Below are positions 25,993-34,607 of a stretch of DNA of 64,000 bases, in pieces. Both the position numbers and the translations under genes were made by a program. The stretch's first letter is position 1. Each line of letters opens with the position of its first letter. Source of the DNA: Flavobacteriales bacterium (GTDB lineage Bacteria; Bacteroidota; Bacteroidia; CAIKAF01); the NCBI GenBank assembly GCA_022402535.1, contig JAKRSD010000020.1, forward strand, positions 1 through 64,000, in the 5' to 3' direction. The notes under the pieces are model-generated. The model saw only the letters and a program-made list of their open reading frames with translations, ran no database searches and was not told the DNA's origin.

Positions 25993-27690
25993 ATGACATT
26001 GAAACATATCCTGACAGGGGCCTTGGGAGTGGCGATTTCCCTGAATTTGTGTGCACAAACTATCGGAAACGAAAACACCTGGGGAAGTATCACCGGAAAT
26101 GCCGGTATTGATATGCAGTATTACACCCGCGACCCCGCCATCGGGGCGCCCGAAGTATCCGACCGCCTGCGGATGAATTCTTTCCTATACCTGCAATACA
26201 AAAAAGGAGGTTTTACAGCCGGGGCCCGCTACGAAATGTATCTGCCCAAACCGCTTTTGGGTATTGATGAAAGTTTTACGGGACAGGGCGTGGCTTTCCG
26301 TTTTGCTTCGTATAAATACAAAACCCTGGAAGTAACTGCCGGTAGTTTTTATGAGCAGTTCGGAAACGGGTTGGCTTTCCGTTCGTACGAAGCCCGTTCG
26401 CTCGGTTTCGACAATTTTATTGACGGATTTCGGGTGAAATACGATGTGAAAGGGGTGTACATGAAAGGAATTTTCGGACGGGTCCGGGATTTCTGGAGTT
26501 GGAGTCCGGGCACCGTGAGAGGCTTTGATGCCGAAGTTAATTTTGCCGAAATTTTCCCCAAAATGGCCGATAAGAATATAAATTTCGCCGTGGGAGGAAA
26601 CTTTGTTAGTAAGTACCAACCCGGCACCGAAAAAGTAATCGGACCCGAAGTGCTGGTGCTTCCGCAAAACGTTTCCACCGCCTCGGGAAGGGCGAATCTT
26701 ACCATCGGAAAATTCAACCTGAACGGAGAATTTGCTTATAAGTTTAACGACCCTTCATCAGCTAATTTTTACATATACCGTCCAGGTACGGCAGCCTTGC
26801 TTACGGCCTCCTTTTTCACGGATAAATTCGGAATTTCCGTGGGCGCAAAACGGGTAGATAATTTTGATTTCCGATCTGACCGCGAAGTAAGCATCAACCG
26901 GCAACTCATCAACTGGATTCCCATGCTGAACAAGCAGCACACCTATAACCTGGCCGCCAGCATTTATCCCTATGCCGTGCAGCCTATGGGCGAACAGGGC
27001 TTACAGGCCGATATTCAGTTTGCCATTCCCAGAGGTTCTAAACTGGGCGGTAAATACGGAATCGACATCAATATCAATGCGTCTATCGTGTTTGGATTAG
27101 ACACCGTTGCCCGCAAACAGGTTACCTATGTGGACGGACCCGATTCACTCACACTGGGCGACCGCTACGGATACCGCACCACGGCCCGTTTGGGAAAAGA
27201 ATACTACCGCGATTTCAACATTGAAATTTCTAAGAAATTCAACAAGAAATGGAAAATGAATCTGATGTATATGAACTTATATGCCGATTTGAATGTTCTT
27301 ACCATCTCACAGCTCAGTACCGACCCATTTGTGCATGCTCATATAGGTGTGGTGGATGTGGCCTGGCGGATAAATAACAAACATGCACTGCGTATGGAAC
27401 TGCAGGGTTTGTTTACCAAACAGGATCAGGGAGACTGGGCCATGGGATTGATTGAATATACCATTTCGCCAAACTATTTTATCAGTGTGATGAATCAATA
27501 CAATTTCGGCCATCCCGACAAAGCCAAAAGGCAAAATTATCCGCTGGTGAGTGCCGGGTACAATATGGGTAATCACCGGTTCACCCTCACCTACGGAAGA
27601 CAGAGAGCCGGCGTGCTTTGTATCGGCGGAATTTGCCGGGCAGTTCCCGCAGCCAATGGTGTTACATTTTCGTATGTGGGCAGTTTTTAA
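25993..27690 (+). CDS. DUF6029-family outer-membrane protein
   Basis: The 565-residue protein has a signal peptide (LGVAISLNLCAQ) and a repeated pattern of amphipathic, aromatic-ended strands. Examples are RLRMNSFLYLQYKKGGFTAGARYEMYLPKPLLG and WAMGLIEYTISPNYFISVMNQYNFG. It ends in Phe (VTFSYVGSF), as expected of an outer-membrane beta-barrel. The overall pattern fits the Bacteroidota family DUF6029, whose function is unknown. It is followed after 20 bp by an Omp28-type lipoprotein gene, so the two probably work together. Confidence 0.85.
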   Translation: MTLKHILTGALGVAISLNLCAQTIGNENTWGSITGNAGIDMQYYTRDPAIGAPEVSDRLRMNSFLYLQYKKGGFTAGARYEMYLPKPLLGIDESFTGQGVAFRFASYKYKTLEVTAGSFYEQFGNGLAFRSYEARSLGFDNFIDGFRVKYDVKGVYMKGIFGRVRDFWSWSPGTVRGFDAEVNFAEIFPKMADKNINFAVGGNFVSKYQPGTEKVIGPEVLVLPQNVSTASGRANLTIGKFNLNGEFAYKFNDPSSANFYIYRPGTAALLTASFFTDKFGISVGAKRVDNFDFRSDREVSINRQLINWIPMLNKQHTYNLAASIYPYAVQPMGEQGLQADIQFAIPRGSKLGGKYGIDININASIVFGLDTVARKQVTYVDGPDSLTLGDRYGYRTTARLGKEYYRDFNIEISKKFNKKWKMNLMYMNLYADLNVLTISQLSTDPFVHAHIGVVDVAWRINNKHALRMELQGLFTKQDQGDWAMGLIEYTISPNYFISVMNQYNFGHPDKAKRQNYPLVSAGYNMGNHRFTLTYGRQRAGVLCIGGICRAVPAANGVTFSYVGSF

Positions 27691-27710
27691 TAACTTGACT
27701 TTTATTTGAT

Positions 27711-28610
27711 ATGAAACCAGTCAGAAATACCATTTTATACTTTTCGGCCGTATGCCTTACCACGGCTGCTTTTTGGGGTTGCGACAAAATTGATGCGCCC
27801 TATGGTTCAGTTAACGTAAGCACCATCGATACGCTTCAGTTTCCGGCTCCCGCTTTTCAGATAAACACGGCGGAACCGCGCCGAATTTTACTGGAAGATT
27901 ACACCGGACATACCTGCGGAAACTGTCCTACGGCAGCCACCATGCTCGAAAACCTGATTTATGCATCGGATCATAAAATCATAGGCGTAGCCGTGCATGC
28001 CGGCGAAACCTTTGCTGCTCCTGCCCCACCCACCTACCCGGCCGACTACCGCACCGAAGCCGGCGAAGCTTTTGATGCCCGTTTTGGAATCACTTCGGCA
28101 GGACAGCCCAACGGCATGATTAACCGACGCAAATACAACAATGTGTACTATTCCATCCCTAATACCTGGAACAGCCGCACCAACACCATATTAAACGCCG
28201 AACCCATTGCCGATGTGCATCTTTCCATCAAATCATATTATGATGAAGCCAACGACCGCATTATAGCCTATGTAAATGCTGGCTTCATTAATCCCATGCC
28301 CGGAAATTATAAAATGGCGGCTTACATCATTGAAGACAGCATCGTGGGCGACCAAAAATGGTATGGTCAGAGTTTGCCTCAAAACCATGCATCGGAATAT
28401 GTATTTAACCACATGCTGCGCGGAAATTTAAGTTCGGTATGGGGCGAAGATATAGCCGCTGCACCCCAGGCAGGAAGTATCTACCGCAAGGTTTGGGTTA
28501 CCAGACGGAAAACCGAATGGAATCCCAACCATTTGAAAGTGGTGGCCGTGGTTTATGATAGAGAAACTTACGAAATTCTACAGCCTGCCGAAGTAAAATT
28601 GGGCGAATAG
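27711..28610 (+). CDS. Omp28-related outer-membrane lipoprotein
   Basis: The 299-residue product has a lipoprotein-type signal (TAAFWGC) and the Omp28 family segment ILLEDYTGHTCGNCPTAATMLENL. In that segment a CxxC sits in a thioredoxin-like fold, followed by FDARFGITSAGQPNGMINRR. Omp28 of Porphyromonas gingivalis is an outer-membrane protein. The CGNC pair hints at redox activity, which is unproven. It is the second gene of a pair with the DUF6029 barrel. Confidence 0.88.
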   Translation: MKPVRNTILYFSAVCLTTAAFWGCDKIDAPYGSVNVSTIDTLQFPAPAFQINTAEPRRILLEDYTGHTCGNCPTAATMLENLIYASDHKIIGVAVHAGETFAAPAPPTYPADYRTEAGEAFDARFGITSAGQPNGMINRRKYNNVYYSIPNTWNSRTNTILNAEPIADVHLSIKSYYDEANDRIIAYVNAGFINPMPGNYKMAAYIIEDSIVGDQKWYGQSLPQNHASEYVFNHMLRGNLSSVWGEDIAAAPQAGSIYRKVWVTRRKTEWNPNHLKVVAVVYDRETYEILQPAEVKLGE

Positions 28611-28655
28611 AAAAACGAATACATCAAGTAAAAAACATTCCAAGGAAGCAAAAGA

Positions 28656-28686
28656 TTTGCGGGTAAGGCAAATTGTATTACATTTG
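28656..28686 (+). promoter_or_regulatory. Promoter of rimP-nusA-infB
   Basis: TTTG (28656-28659) and TACATTTG (28679-28686) are separated by exactly 19 bases, a perfect fit to the Bacteroidota consensus TTTG-N19-TAnnTTTG. Transcription should start a few bases past 28686, giving a leader of about 45 bases before rimP. Confidence 0.8.
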
Positions 28687-28701
28687 CACCGAAGTAAGGT
28701 T

Positions 28702-28725
28702 GAGGGGACAAAAGTCCCCTCTTTT
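28702..28725 (+). promoter_or_regulatory. Terminator-like hairpin in the rimP-nusA-infB leader
   Basis: GAGGGGAC (28702-28709) pairs perfectly with GTCCCCTC (28714-28721) around an AAAA loop and is followed by TTTT. It lies between the promoter and the rimP ATG (28735). It is therefore either an attenuator, perhaps sensitive to NusA made by the same operon, or a mRNA-stabilising leader hairpin. Confidence 0.7.
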
Positions 28726-28734
28726 ATTTTCTTT

Positions 28735-29202
28735 ATGATAACAGCGGAAACGATAGAAAAAGCCGTAGAAGGCATACTGGTTGACACCCCCCACTTTCTT
28801 ACCGAAGTGGACATTACCCCTATGGGTAAAATCTATGTGTATATTGACAGTTTCGAGAAATTCTCGATTGATGACTGCGTGAAAGTAAACCGTTCGCTCA
28901 GAAAAGAATTTGGCGAAAATCTGGACGATTTTGATTTAACGGTTTCTTCTGCCGGAATGGACAGAGCGTTCAAAAGCATGAAACAGTATCACAAAAATCT
29001 GGACAGAGAAATCAGTGTGTTAACCCAAACGGGCGATAAAATCGAAGGCTTTCTGAAGCGCATTACCGATAACGGAATTGAACTGGAAGAAATGCCCAAG
29101 CCTGATAAAAAAGGAATGCCCGTGAAAAAAGGGGCTACTTCAAAAATGCATGAAATACCATTTTCAGAAATAAAAGAAACAAAAAGAGTAATCACAATTT
29201 AA
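28735..29202 (+). CDS. rimP: Ribosome maturation factor RimP
   Basis: RimP assists assembly of the 30S subunit. The 155-residue product starts MITAETIEKAVEGILVDTPHFLTEVDITPMGKIYVYIDS. It has the typical FSIDDCVKVNRSLRKEF, FDLTVSSAGMDRAFKSMKQYHKNLD and a C-terminal SH3-like barrel (EGFLKRITDNGIELEE). An upstream in-frame start at 28657 would put the promoter and hairpin inside the gene and is rejected. It is the first gene of the conserved rimP-nusA-infB operon. Confidence 0.93.
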   Translation: MITAETIEKAVEGILVDTPHFLTEVDITPMGKIYVYIDSFEKFSIDDCVKVNRSLRKEFGENLDDFDLTVSSAGMDRAFKSMKQYHKNLDREISVLTQTGDKIEGFLKRITDNGIELEEMPKPDKKGMPVKKGATSKMHEIPFSEIKETKRVITI

Positions 29203-29215
29203 AGATTGTATAGAG

Positions 29216-30463
29216 ATGGATCACTTAAATCTGATCGAATCCTTTTCGGAGTTCAAAGAACTGAAAAACATAGACCGCGTAACCATGATGAGCATCCTGG
29301 AAGATGTAATTCGCGGTATGATTATCAAAAAGTACGGTTCAGCCGATAACTTTGACATCATCATCAACGTGGACAAAGGCGACCTGGAAGTTTGGCAAAA
29401 CCGCATCATTGTTGCCGATGATGATGTGGATCTGGATCATCTGGAAATTGCCTACAGTGATGCCATTAAAATTGAGCCGGACTTTGAAATCGGAGAAGAA
29501 ATTACCGAGCGCGTATATCTTGAGTCGTTCGGCCGCCGTGCCGTTCAGGCATTAGGTCAAAACCTCAAAATGCGTATCACTGAGCTTGAAAAAGACGGTG
29601 TATACCGCAAATACAAAGACCGTGTGGGCGAAATTGTTTCGGGCGAAGTGTACCAGATTTGGAAAAAAGAACTCCTGATCATGGACGACGAAGGCAATGA
29701 ACTTATCCTTCCCAAAACCGAAATGATTCCTTCGGATTTTTACAAAAAAGGCGATAACCTGCGTGCCGTAGTGTTGAAAGTAGAAATGCGCAACAGCACT
29801 CCGGTAATTGTTCTCTCCAGAACTTCGGAAGTATTCCTTCAAAAACTGTTTGAACAGGAAGTACCCGAAATTTTTGACGGGTTGATTACCATCAAAAAAA
29901 TTGTACGTATGCCCGGTGAGCGTGCCAAAGTAGCCGTAGAAAGTTATGATGACCGCATTGACCCCGTAGGTGCCTGCGTAGGTATGAAAGGTTCAAGGAT
30001 TCACGGCATTGTTCGCGAATTACGTAACGAAAATATAGACGTGATTAATTACACGTCAAACATGCAGTTATTCATCCAGCGTGCATTAAGCCCGGCAAAA
30101 ATCACATCAATCCGCCTGAACGAAGATTCTAAACGGGCAGATGTATATCTGAAAGCCGATCAGGTTTCATTAGCAATCGGAAAAGGCGGAATGAATATTA
30201 AACTGGCCAGTAAACTTACAGGGTACGAAATTGATGTGTACCGTGATGTGGAAGTGGACGAAGAAGACGTGGCATTGGACGAATTCCGCGACGAAATCGA
30301 AGACTGGGTTATCGACGAATTAAAAGCAATAGGATGCGATACGGCCAAGTCTGTACTGGATATTCCTGCCGAGGAACTGGTTCGCAGAACCGACCTCGAA
30401 GAAGAAACCGTACTGGAAGTATTGAACGTTCTTAAATCAGAATTTGAAGAAGATGCAAAATAG
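29216..30463 (+). CDS. nusA: Transcription termination/antitermination factor NusA
   Basis: NusA binds RNA polymerase and modulates pausing, termination and antitermination. The 415-residue protein has the N-terminal polymerase-binding domain (to about 125). An S1 domain (VGEIVSGEVYQIWKKELLIM) is followed by two KH domains (DPVGACVGMKGSRIHGIVRELRNENIDV and ADQVSLAIGKGGMNIKLASKLTG). A short acidic C-terminal part has one helix-hairpin-helix-like unit. It begins 13 bases after rimP. Confidence 0.97.
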   Translation: MDHLNLIESFSEFKELKNIDRVTMMSILEDVIRGMIIKKYGSADNFDIIINVDKGDLEVWQNRIIVADDDVDLDHLEIAYSDAIKIEPDFEIGEEITERVYLESFGRRAVQALGQNLKMRITELEKDGVYRKYKDRVGEIVSGEVYQIWKKELLIMDDEGNELILPKTEMIPSDFYKKGDNLRAVVLKVEMRNSTPVIVLSRTSEVFLQKLFEQEVPEIFDGLITIKKIVRMPGERAKVAVESYDDRIDPVGACVGMKGSRIHGIVRELRNENIDVINYTSNMQLFIQRALSPAKITSIRLNEDSKRADVYLKADQVSLAIGKGGMNIKLASKLTGYEIDVYRDVEVDEEDVALDEFRDEIEDWVIDELKAIGCDTAKSVLDIPAEELVRRTDLEEETVLEVLNVLKSEFEEDAK

Positions 30464-30522
30464 CCCATAGCGGCTGTTTTGCTGATTTTTCTAACCATAA
30501 AAAATAAAAAAGGCCCACGTTA

Positions 30523-33402
30523 ATGAGTGAGACAAAAACCTGGAGATTAAATAAAGTGGCAAAAGAATTCAACGTTGGATTGGCTACCATCGTGGAATTT
30601 TTGAAAGACAAAGGTTACAATATCGACCTCAATCCGAATACTAAGATTGAGGAAAAGCAGTATGACCTGCTGTCTAAAGAATTTGCTGCCGATAAGGCGG
30701 TAAAAGAAAAATCAGAAAAACTGGGTAAAGAAAAAGCAACCCGGGAAACCATTACCATAGACCAGGTAATGAACAAGGAGCAGCATGAACCGGAAGAAGA
30801 TATCATTCCGGACATCCTCATTAAAACGGTTTCGCACACCCCCGCTCCCGAGCCTAAAGTGGAAAAACCGGCTGAGCCGGAGGTCGCTCCTGAGGTTATC
30901 AAAGTAAAAGAAGAGCCTAAAGAAGCGGAGCCGATCAACATAAAAGCTGAAAAAACGGTTGAACCCGCCAAACCTGAACCGAAAGTGGACGAGGAAGAAA
31001 CGTCACAAACCGGAATAAAAATAATCGGGAAAATAGATCTGCCGGTAAAAGGTAAAAAGACCAAAAAAGTGGCCGAAAAACCGGTTGCTGAAGAGGTAGT
31101 AAAACCAGCAGCCAAAACCAAAAAAGCCGAAGAAAAAGCGGCTGAACCCAAAGCAGAAGAGGCTCCGGTTCCAGTAATTAAAACTCAAAAAGAGCCGGAA
31201 CCTGAAATCGTTCCGGAAGAACCTAAAGAAATTGAAACCATCCGCGGAAAGGTTGACAAACTGGAAGGTTTCAAAGTATTGGGTAAAATGGAACTTCCTG
31301 TGGATTCAGGACGTAAGCCCGGAGATGCTTCCAAAGGTGCCGCAGATAAAAAAGGCAAACGCAAACGCATCAAAACCGACAAGGTTGATATTAAAAAAGG
31401 AATTGCCGACGATAAAAATAAATCCGCACATACCGGTCCTGCGGCAGCCCCCGGTCAGCGTCGCAAAATTGCTCCGCCCATCAAGGCAAACAAAGCCGAT
31501 TTAACGGAAGAGCAAATCCAGAAACAGATTAAAGAAACGCTTGCCCGTTTGGGAGAGCGCCAGAAAAATAAATCGGTGAAATTCCGCCGCGACAAACGCG
31601 AAGAAAACCGCGCCCGTCTGGAAGAAGAACAACTTCGCGCAGAGGAAGAAAGTACCATTCTGCGTGTTACGGAATTCGTGTCGGCCAATGAACTGGCCAC
31701 CATGATGAACGTACCCGTAACCAAAATTATCGCGGCCTGTATGAGCCTTGGTCTTTTTGTATCCATCAACCAGCGTCTGGATGCAGAAACTATCGTAATC
31801 ATTGCCGAAGAATTTGGCTATACGGTAGAATTTGTGAAAGCCGATGCCCAGGAAGTAGAAGAAGAAGTAGAAGACAGCCCCGAAGATCTGACAACCCGTC
31901 CGCCGGTGGTAACCGTAATGGGTCACGTAGATCATGGTAAAACGTCACTCCTCGACTACGTGCGTAAAGCCAACGTAATTGCAGGAGAAGCGGGAGGAAT
32001 TACCCAGCACATCGGTGCCTACACCGTAAAAATGGAAAACGGGCAACACATTACTTTTATCGATACGCCCGGTCACGAAGCCTTTACGGCGATGCGTGCA
32101 CGCGGTGCCAAAGTAACCGACGTGGCCATTATCGTAATTGCTGCCGACGACAGCGTGATGCCTCAGACCAAAGAGGCCATTAACCACGCCCAGGCAGCCG
32201 GAGTGCCTATGGTATTTGCGTTCAACAAAATTGATAAGCCGGGCGCCAATGCCGAGAAAATCCGCGAAGCGCTGGCCAACATGAATATTCTGGTGGAAGA
32301 ATGGGGCGGTAAATACCAGGCTCAGGAAGTATCTGCCAAAAGCGGATTGGGCATGGATAAACTACTCGAAAAAGTAGTTCTGGAAGCCGAAATTCTGGAC
32401 TTAAAAGCCAATGCCAACCGCAATGCCACGGGTACAGTGATTGAAGCCACCCTGGATAAAGGACGCGGATTCGTTTGTACCCTGTTGGTGCAAAACGGTA
32501 CCCTGCGCGTGGGCGATGTAATGCTCGCCGGTCCGTTCAGCGGTCGCGTGAAAGCTATGTACAATGAACGGGGCGGAAAAGTGGAAAAAGCCGGACCATC
32601 AACTCCGGTAAGAGTATTGGGTCTGTCGGGTGCACCGCAGGCCGGAGATACCTTTAAAGTGATGGACGATGAAAAAGATGCCCGCGAAATTGCGGCTAAA
32701 CGTCAGCAAATCTTGCGTGAACAGGGGCTTCGTACCCGCAAACATATCACACTCGACGAAATCGGCCGCCGTATTGCTATCGGAGATTTCCAACAGCTCA
32801 ATATCATCATCAAAGGAGATACCGACGGATCGGTGGAAGCCCTTTCGGACAGCTTGCTGAAACTCTCTACCGAGAAGATTCAGGTGAACATTATCCACAA
32901 AGCCGTGGGTGCCATTTCCGAGAGCGACGTGCTTCTGGCTTCGGCTTCCGATGCCATTATGGTGGGCTTCAACGTGCGGCCTATGGCCAACGCCAAAAAG
33001 CTAGCCGAAAAAGAAGAAATCGATATCCGCCACTACTCCATTATTTACAAGGCCATCGAAGAAATCAAAACGGCCATGGAGGGCATGCTTTCTCCGGAAA
33101 TTGTGGAAAAAGTTACCGCCAACATCGAAGTCCGCAGCGTATTCAAAATTACCAAAGTGGGTACCGTGGCCGGATGTTACGTGCTTGACGGAAAAGTACT
33201 CCGGAACAACAAAGTGCGCCTGATCCGCGATGGAATCGTAATCCATACCGGCGAAATCGATGCGCTGAAACGCTTCAAAGACGACGTAAAAGAGGTAAAC
33301 CACGGATACGAGTGTGGTCTGAGTCTCAAAAACTTCAACGATATCAAAGAGCTTGACATCATTGAAGCGTACGAAGAAGTGGAAGTAAAAGGAAAATTAT
33401 AA
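30523..33402 (+). CDS. infB: Translation initiation factor IF-2
   Basis: IF-2 is the GTPase that brings initiator tRNA to the 30S subunit. The 959-residue protein has an N-terminal helix-turn module (RLNKVAKEFNVGLATIVEFLKDKGYNI). A long Lys/Glu/Pro/Ala-rich region (about 80-340) and a second IF2-N motif (TILRVTEFVSANELATMMNV) follow. The G domain has GHVDHGKTSLLDYVR near 466, DTPGHEAFTAMRARG and NKIDKPGA. Domains II-IV complete the C-terminal half. It is the last gene of the operon, followed by a terminator. Confidence 0.97.
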   Translation: MSETKTWRLNKVAKEFNVGLATIVEFLKDKGYNIDLNPNTKIEEKQYDLLSKEFAADKAVKEKSEKLGKEKATRETITIDQVMNKEQHEPEEDIIPDILIKTVSHTPAPEPKVEKPAEPEVAPEVIKVKEEPKEAEPINIKAEKTVEPAKPEPKVDEEETSQTGIKIIGKIDLPVKGKKTKKVAEKPVAEEVVKPAAKTKKAEEKAAEPKAEEAPVPVIKTQKEPEPEIVPEEPKEIETIRGKVDKLEGFKVLGKMELPVDSGRKPGDASKGAADKKGKRKRIKTDKVDIKKGIADDKNKSAHTGPAAAPGQRRKIAPPIKANKADLTEEQIQKQIKETLARLGERQKNKSVKFRRDKREENRARLEEEQLRAEEESTILRVTEFVSANELATMMNVPVTKIIAACMSLGLFVSINQRLDAETIVIIAEEFGYTVEFVKADAQEVEEEVEDSPEDLTTRPPVVTVMGHVDHGKTSLLDYVRKANVIAGEAGGITQHIGAYTVKMENGQHITFIDTPGHEAFTAMRARGAKVTDVAIIVIAADDSVMPQTKEAINHAQAAGVPMVFAFNKIDKPGANAEKIREALANMNILVEEWGGKYQAQEVSAKSGLGMDKLLEKVVLEAEILDLKANANRNATGTVIEATLDKGRGFVCTLLVQNGTLRVGDVMLAGPFSGRVKAMYNERGGKVEKAGPSTPVRVLGLSGAPQAGDTFKVMDDEKDAREIAAKRQQILREQGLRTRKHITLDEIGRRIAIGDFQQLNIIIKGDTDGSVEALSDSLLKLSTEKIQVNIIHKAVGAISESDVLLASASDAIMVGFNVRPMANAKKLAEKEEIDIRHYSIIYKAIEEIKTAMEGMLSPEIVEKVTANIEVRSVFKITKVGTVAGCYVLDGKVLRNNKVRLIRDGIVIHTGEIDALKRFKDDVKEVNHGYECGLSLKNFNDIKELDIIEAYEEVEVKGKL

Positions 33403-33419
33403 CAATACACGACTCAAGG

Positions 33420-33447
33420 AAAAGCCGCATTCTTTGCGGCTTTTTTA
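33420..33447 (+). terminator. Terminator of the rimP-nusA-infB operon
   Basis: AAAAGCCGCA (33421-33430) pairs with TGCGGCTTTT (33436-33445), followed by T residues, 18 bases after the infB stop. Confidence 0.88.
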
Positions 33448-33553
33448 TTTATATAGAGCAGCTTACCGTTGGTAAAGCCAAATCCCCGTTTCGTGAATCG
33501 GCCGGTCAACACAAAGCGAAGAACCCTATTTTAGTAACCCAAATTATATAGAC

Positions 33554-33994
33554 ATGAAACAACTCTCCTACGCGGTGTATTTATGTATCATCACCTTCAT
33601 TTCCTGCGGAAATGGAAATACCTCTTCCTCTGTGAATACCGACACTTCCGCTACACAATATCAAACCGAAGAAAAACCGGTATCTGAACAGATTCCTTTC
33701 GGAACCATCTATGCTTCTAAAGCTTTCCGTCCCGATAATGTAACCGAATTTTTGCAGGTGGGCATGAGTGATGACTATAACACAATTGTATCCATATTTT
33801 ACTGGACCGACCGCGATTCCAAAACCATTCCGCTCACCATCCTCAGCCAGGAATTTGTGGATGGCGAAATCTCAGGTTTCACGGCTAAAATCAGCTTCCC
33901 TGAGAGTGATGAAACCATCGGATTGGGTCTGATTGAAGATCAGGCGAATCTAACTTTTCCCGACGGAACATTTCAGGAATATGTAGCCGAATAA
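33554..33994 (+). CDS. Small lipoprotein of unknown function
   Basis: The 146-residue product has a lipoprotein signal (YLCIITFISC, Cys at 18) and then a Ser/Thr-rich linker (GNGNTSSSVNTDTSATQ). The rest is beta-rich and acidic with no family I recognise. It probably sits in the outer or inner membrane facing the periplasm or surface. It is followed on the same strand by another small exported protein. Confidence 0.75.
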   Translation: MKQLSYAVYLCIITFISCGNGNTSSSVNTDTSATQYQTEEKPVSEQIPFGTIYASKAFRPDNVTEFLQVGMSDDYNTIVSIFYWTDRDSKTIPLTILSQEFVDGEISGFTAKISFPESDETIGLGLIEDQANLTFPDGTFQEYVAE

Positions 33995-34031
33995 ATTCAA
34001 ATCTATTAGTTTTATCCCAATCATTTTATCC

Positions 34032-34544
34032 ATGAAAAAGCTCATACTTTTATTTGTTGCCGTAAGTACATTTTTAGTAGCCAAAGCCGATCCTTGGGAC
34101 GACCTGACCGAATCACAGGCCAAAGCTGTGGTGGCTTTTCTGAAGAAAAATCCGTTTGTGCTGGATTATTGCGATTGCTGCGACAATCCGGAAGTTTCGC
34201 TCATAAAGATTGTAAAAGCCGAAGTGGTACCCTGTGAATGGAATGCCGAAAAATTCAGCGTGAGGGCCTTGTCGTGGACCATCGGCAAACTGGAAGTAAA
34301 CGGAGATACGCCTTCGGCTTATCGCGCGGAAGGCAGCATGGCTCCCACTGATTACATCATAATGATGAACTACACCTTTGTGTATTCAAAAGCCGGAAAA
34401 TGGGCCGTGCCTTTCTTTAAAGAAGTGGCTTACGACCGCGACCATATCTGCAAAGGAGCCACCAAATACCCCAATCCGAAAGAAAATCCGGGTATTACCG
34501 ATGCTGAATACATTGCCTGGTACGCCAAAAATATTGCGAAGTAG
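34032..34544 (+). CDS. Small secreted protein with Cys cluster
   Basis: The 170-residue product has a short signal peptide (KKLILLFVAVSTFLVAKA). The mature part includes DYCDCCDNPEVSLIKIVKAEVVPCEW, four cysteines within a short stretch, followed by beta-rich sequence. No known family is recognised. The cysteines could form disulfides or bind metal. It lies between the lipoprotein gene and metH, and no functional link is visible. Confidence 0.7.
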   Translation: MKKLILLFVAVSTFLVAKADPWDDLTESQAKAVVAFLKKNPFVLDYCDCCDNPEVSLIKIVKAEVVPCEWNAEKFSVRALSWTIGKLEVNGDTPSAYRAEGSMAPTDYIIMMNYTFVYSKAGKWAVPFFKEVAYDRDHICKGATKYPNPKENPGITDAEYIAWYAKNIAK

Positions 34545-34592
34545 GCACCCTGACATCTTCATTGGTTTATCTGTGGGCTGCATTTACTTTAT

Positions 34593-34600
34593 TACTTTTG
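34593..34600 (+). promoter_or_regulatory. -7 box immediately before the metH C-terminal gene
   Basis: TACTTTTG matches TAnnTTTG and ends only 7 bases before the ATG at 34608, so a transcript from it would have almost no 5' leader. The -33 element is not clear. Confidence 0.35.
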
Positions 34601-34607
34601 CTCACTT

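Noticed and set aside
28657-29202. Longer version of RimP starting at 28657
   Set aside because: It would overlap the promoter and leader hairpin; the ATG at 28735 begins the normal RimP sequence.
34545-34607. B12 riboswitch before the metH gene
   Set aside because: The gap is only 63 bases, too short for a cobalamin riboswitch. The 118-base gap before the other half also shows no such structure.
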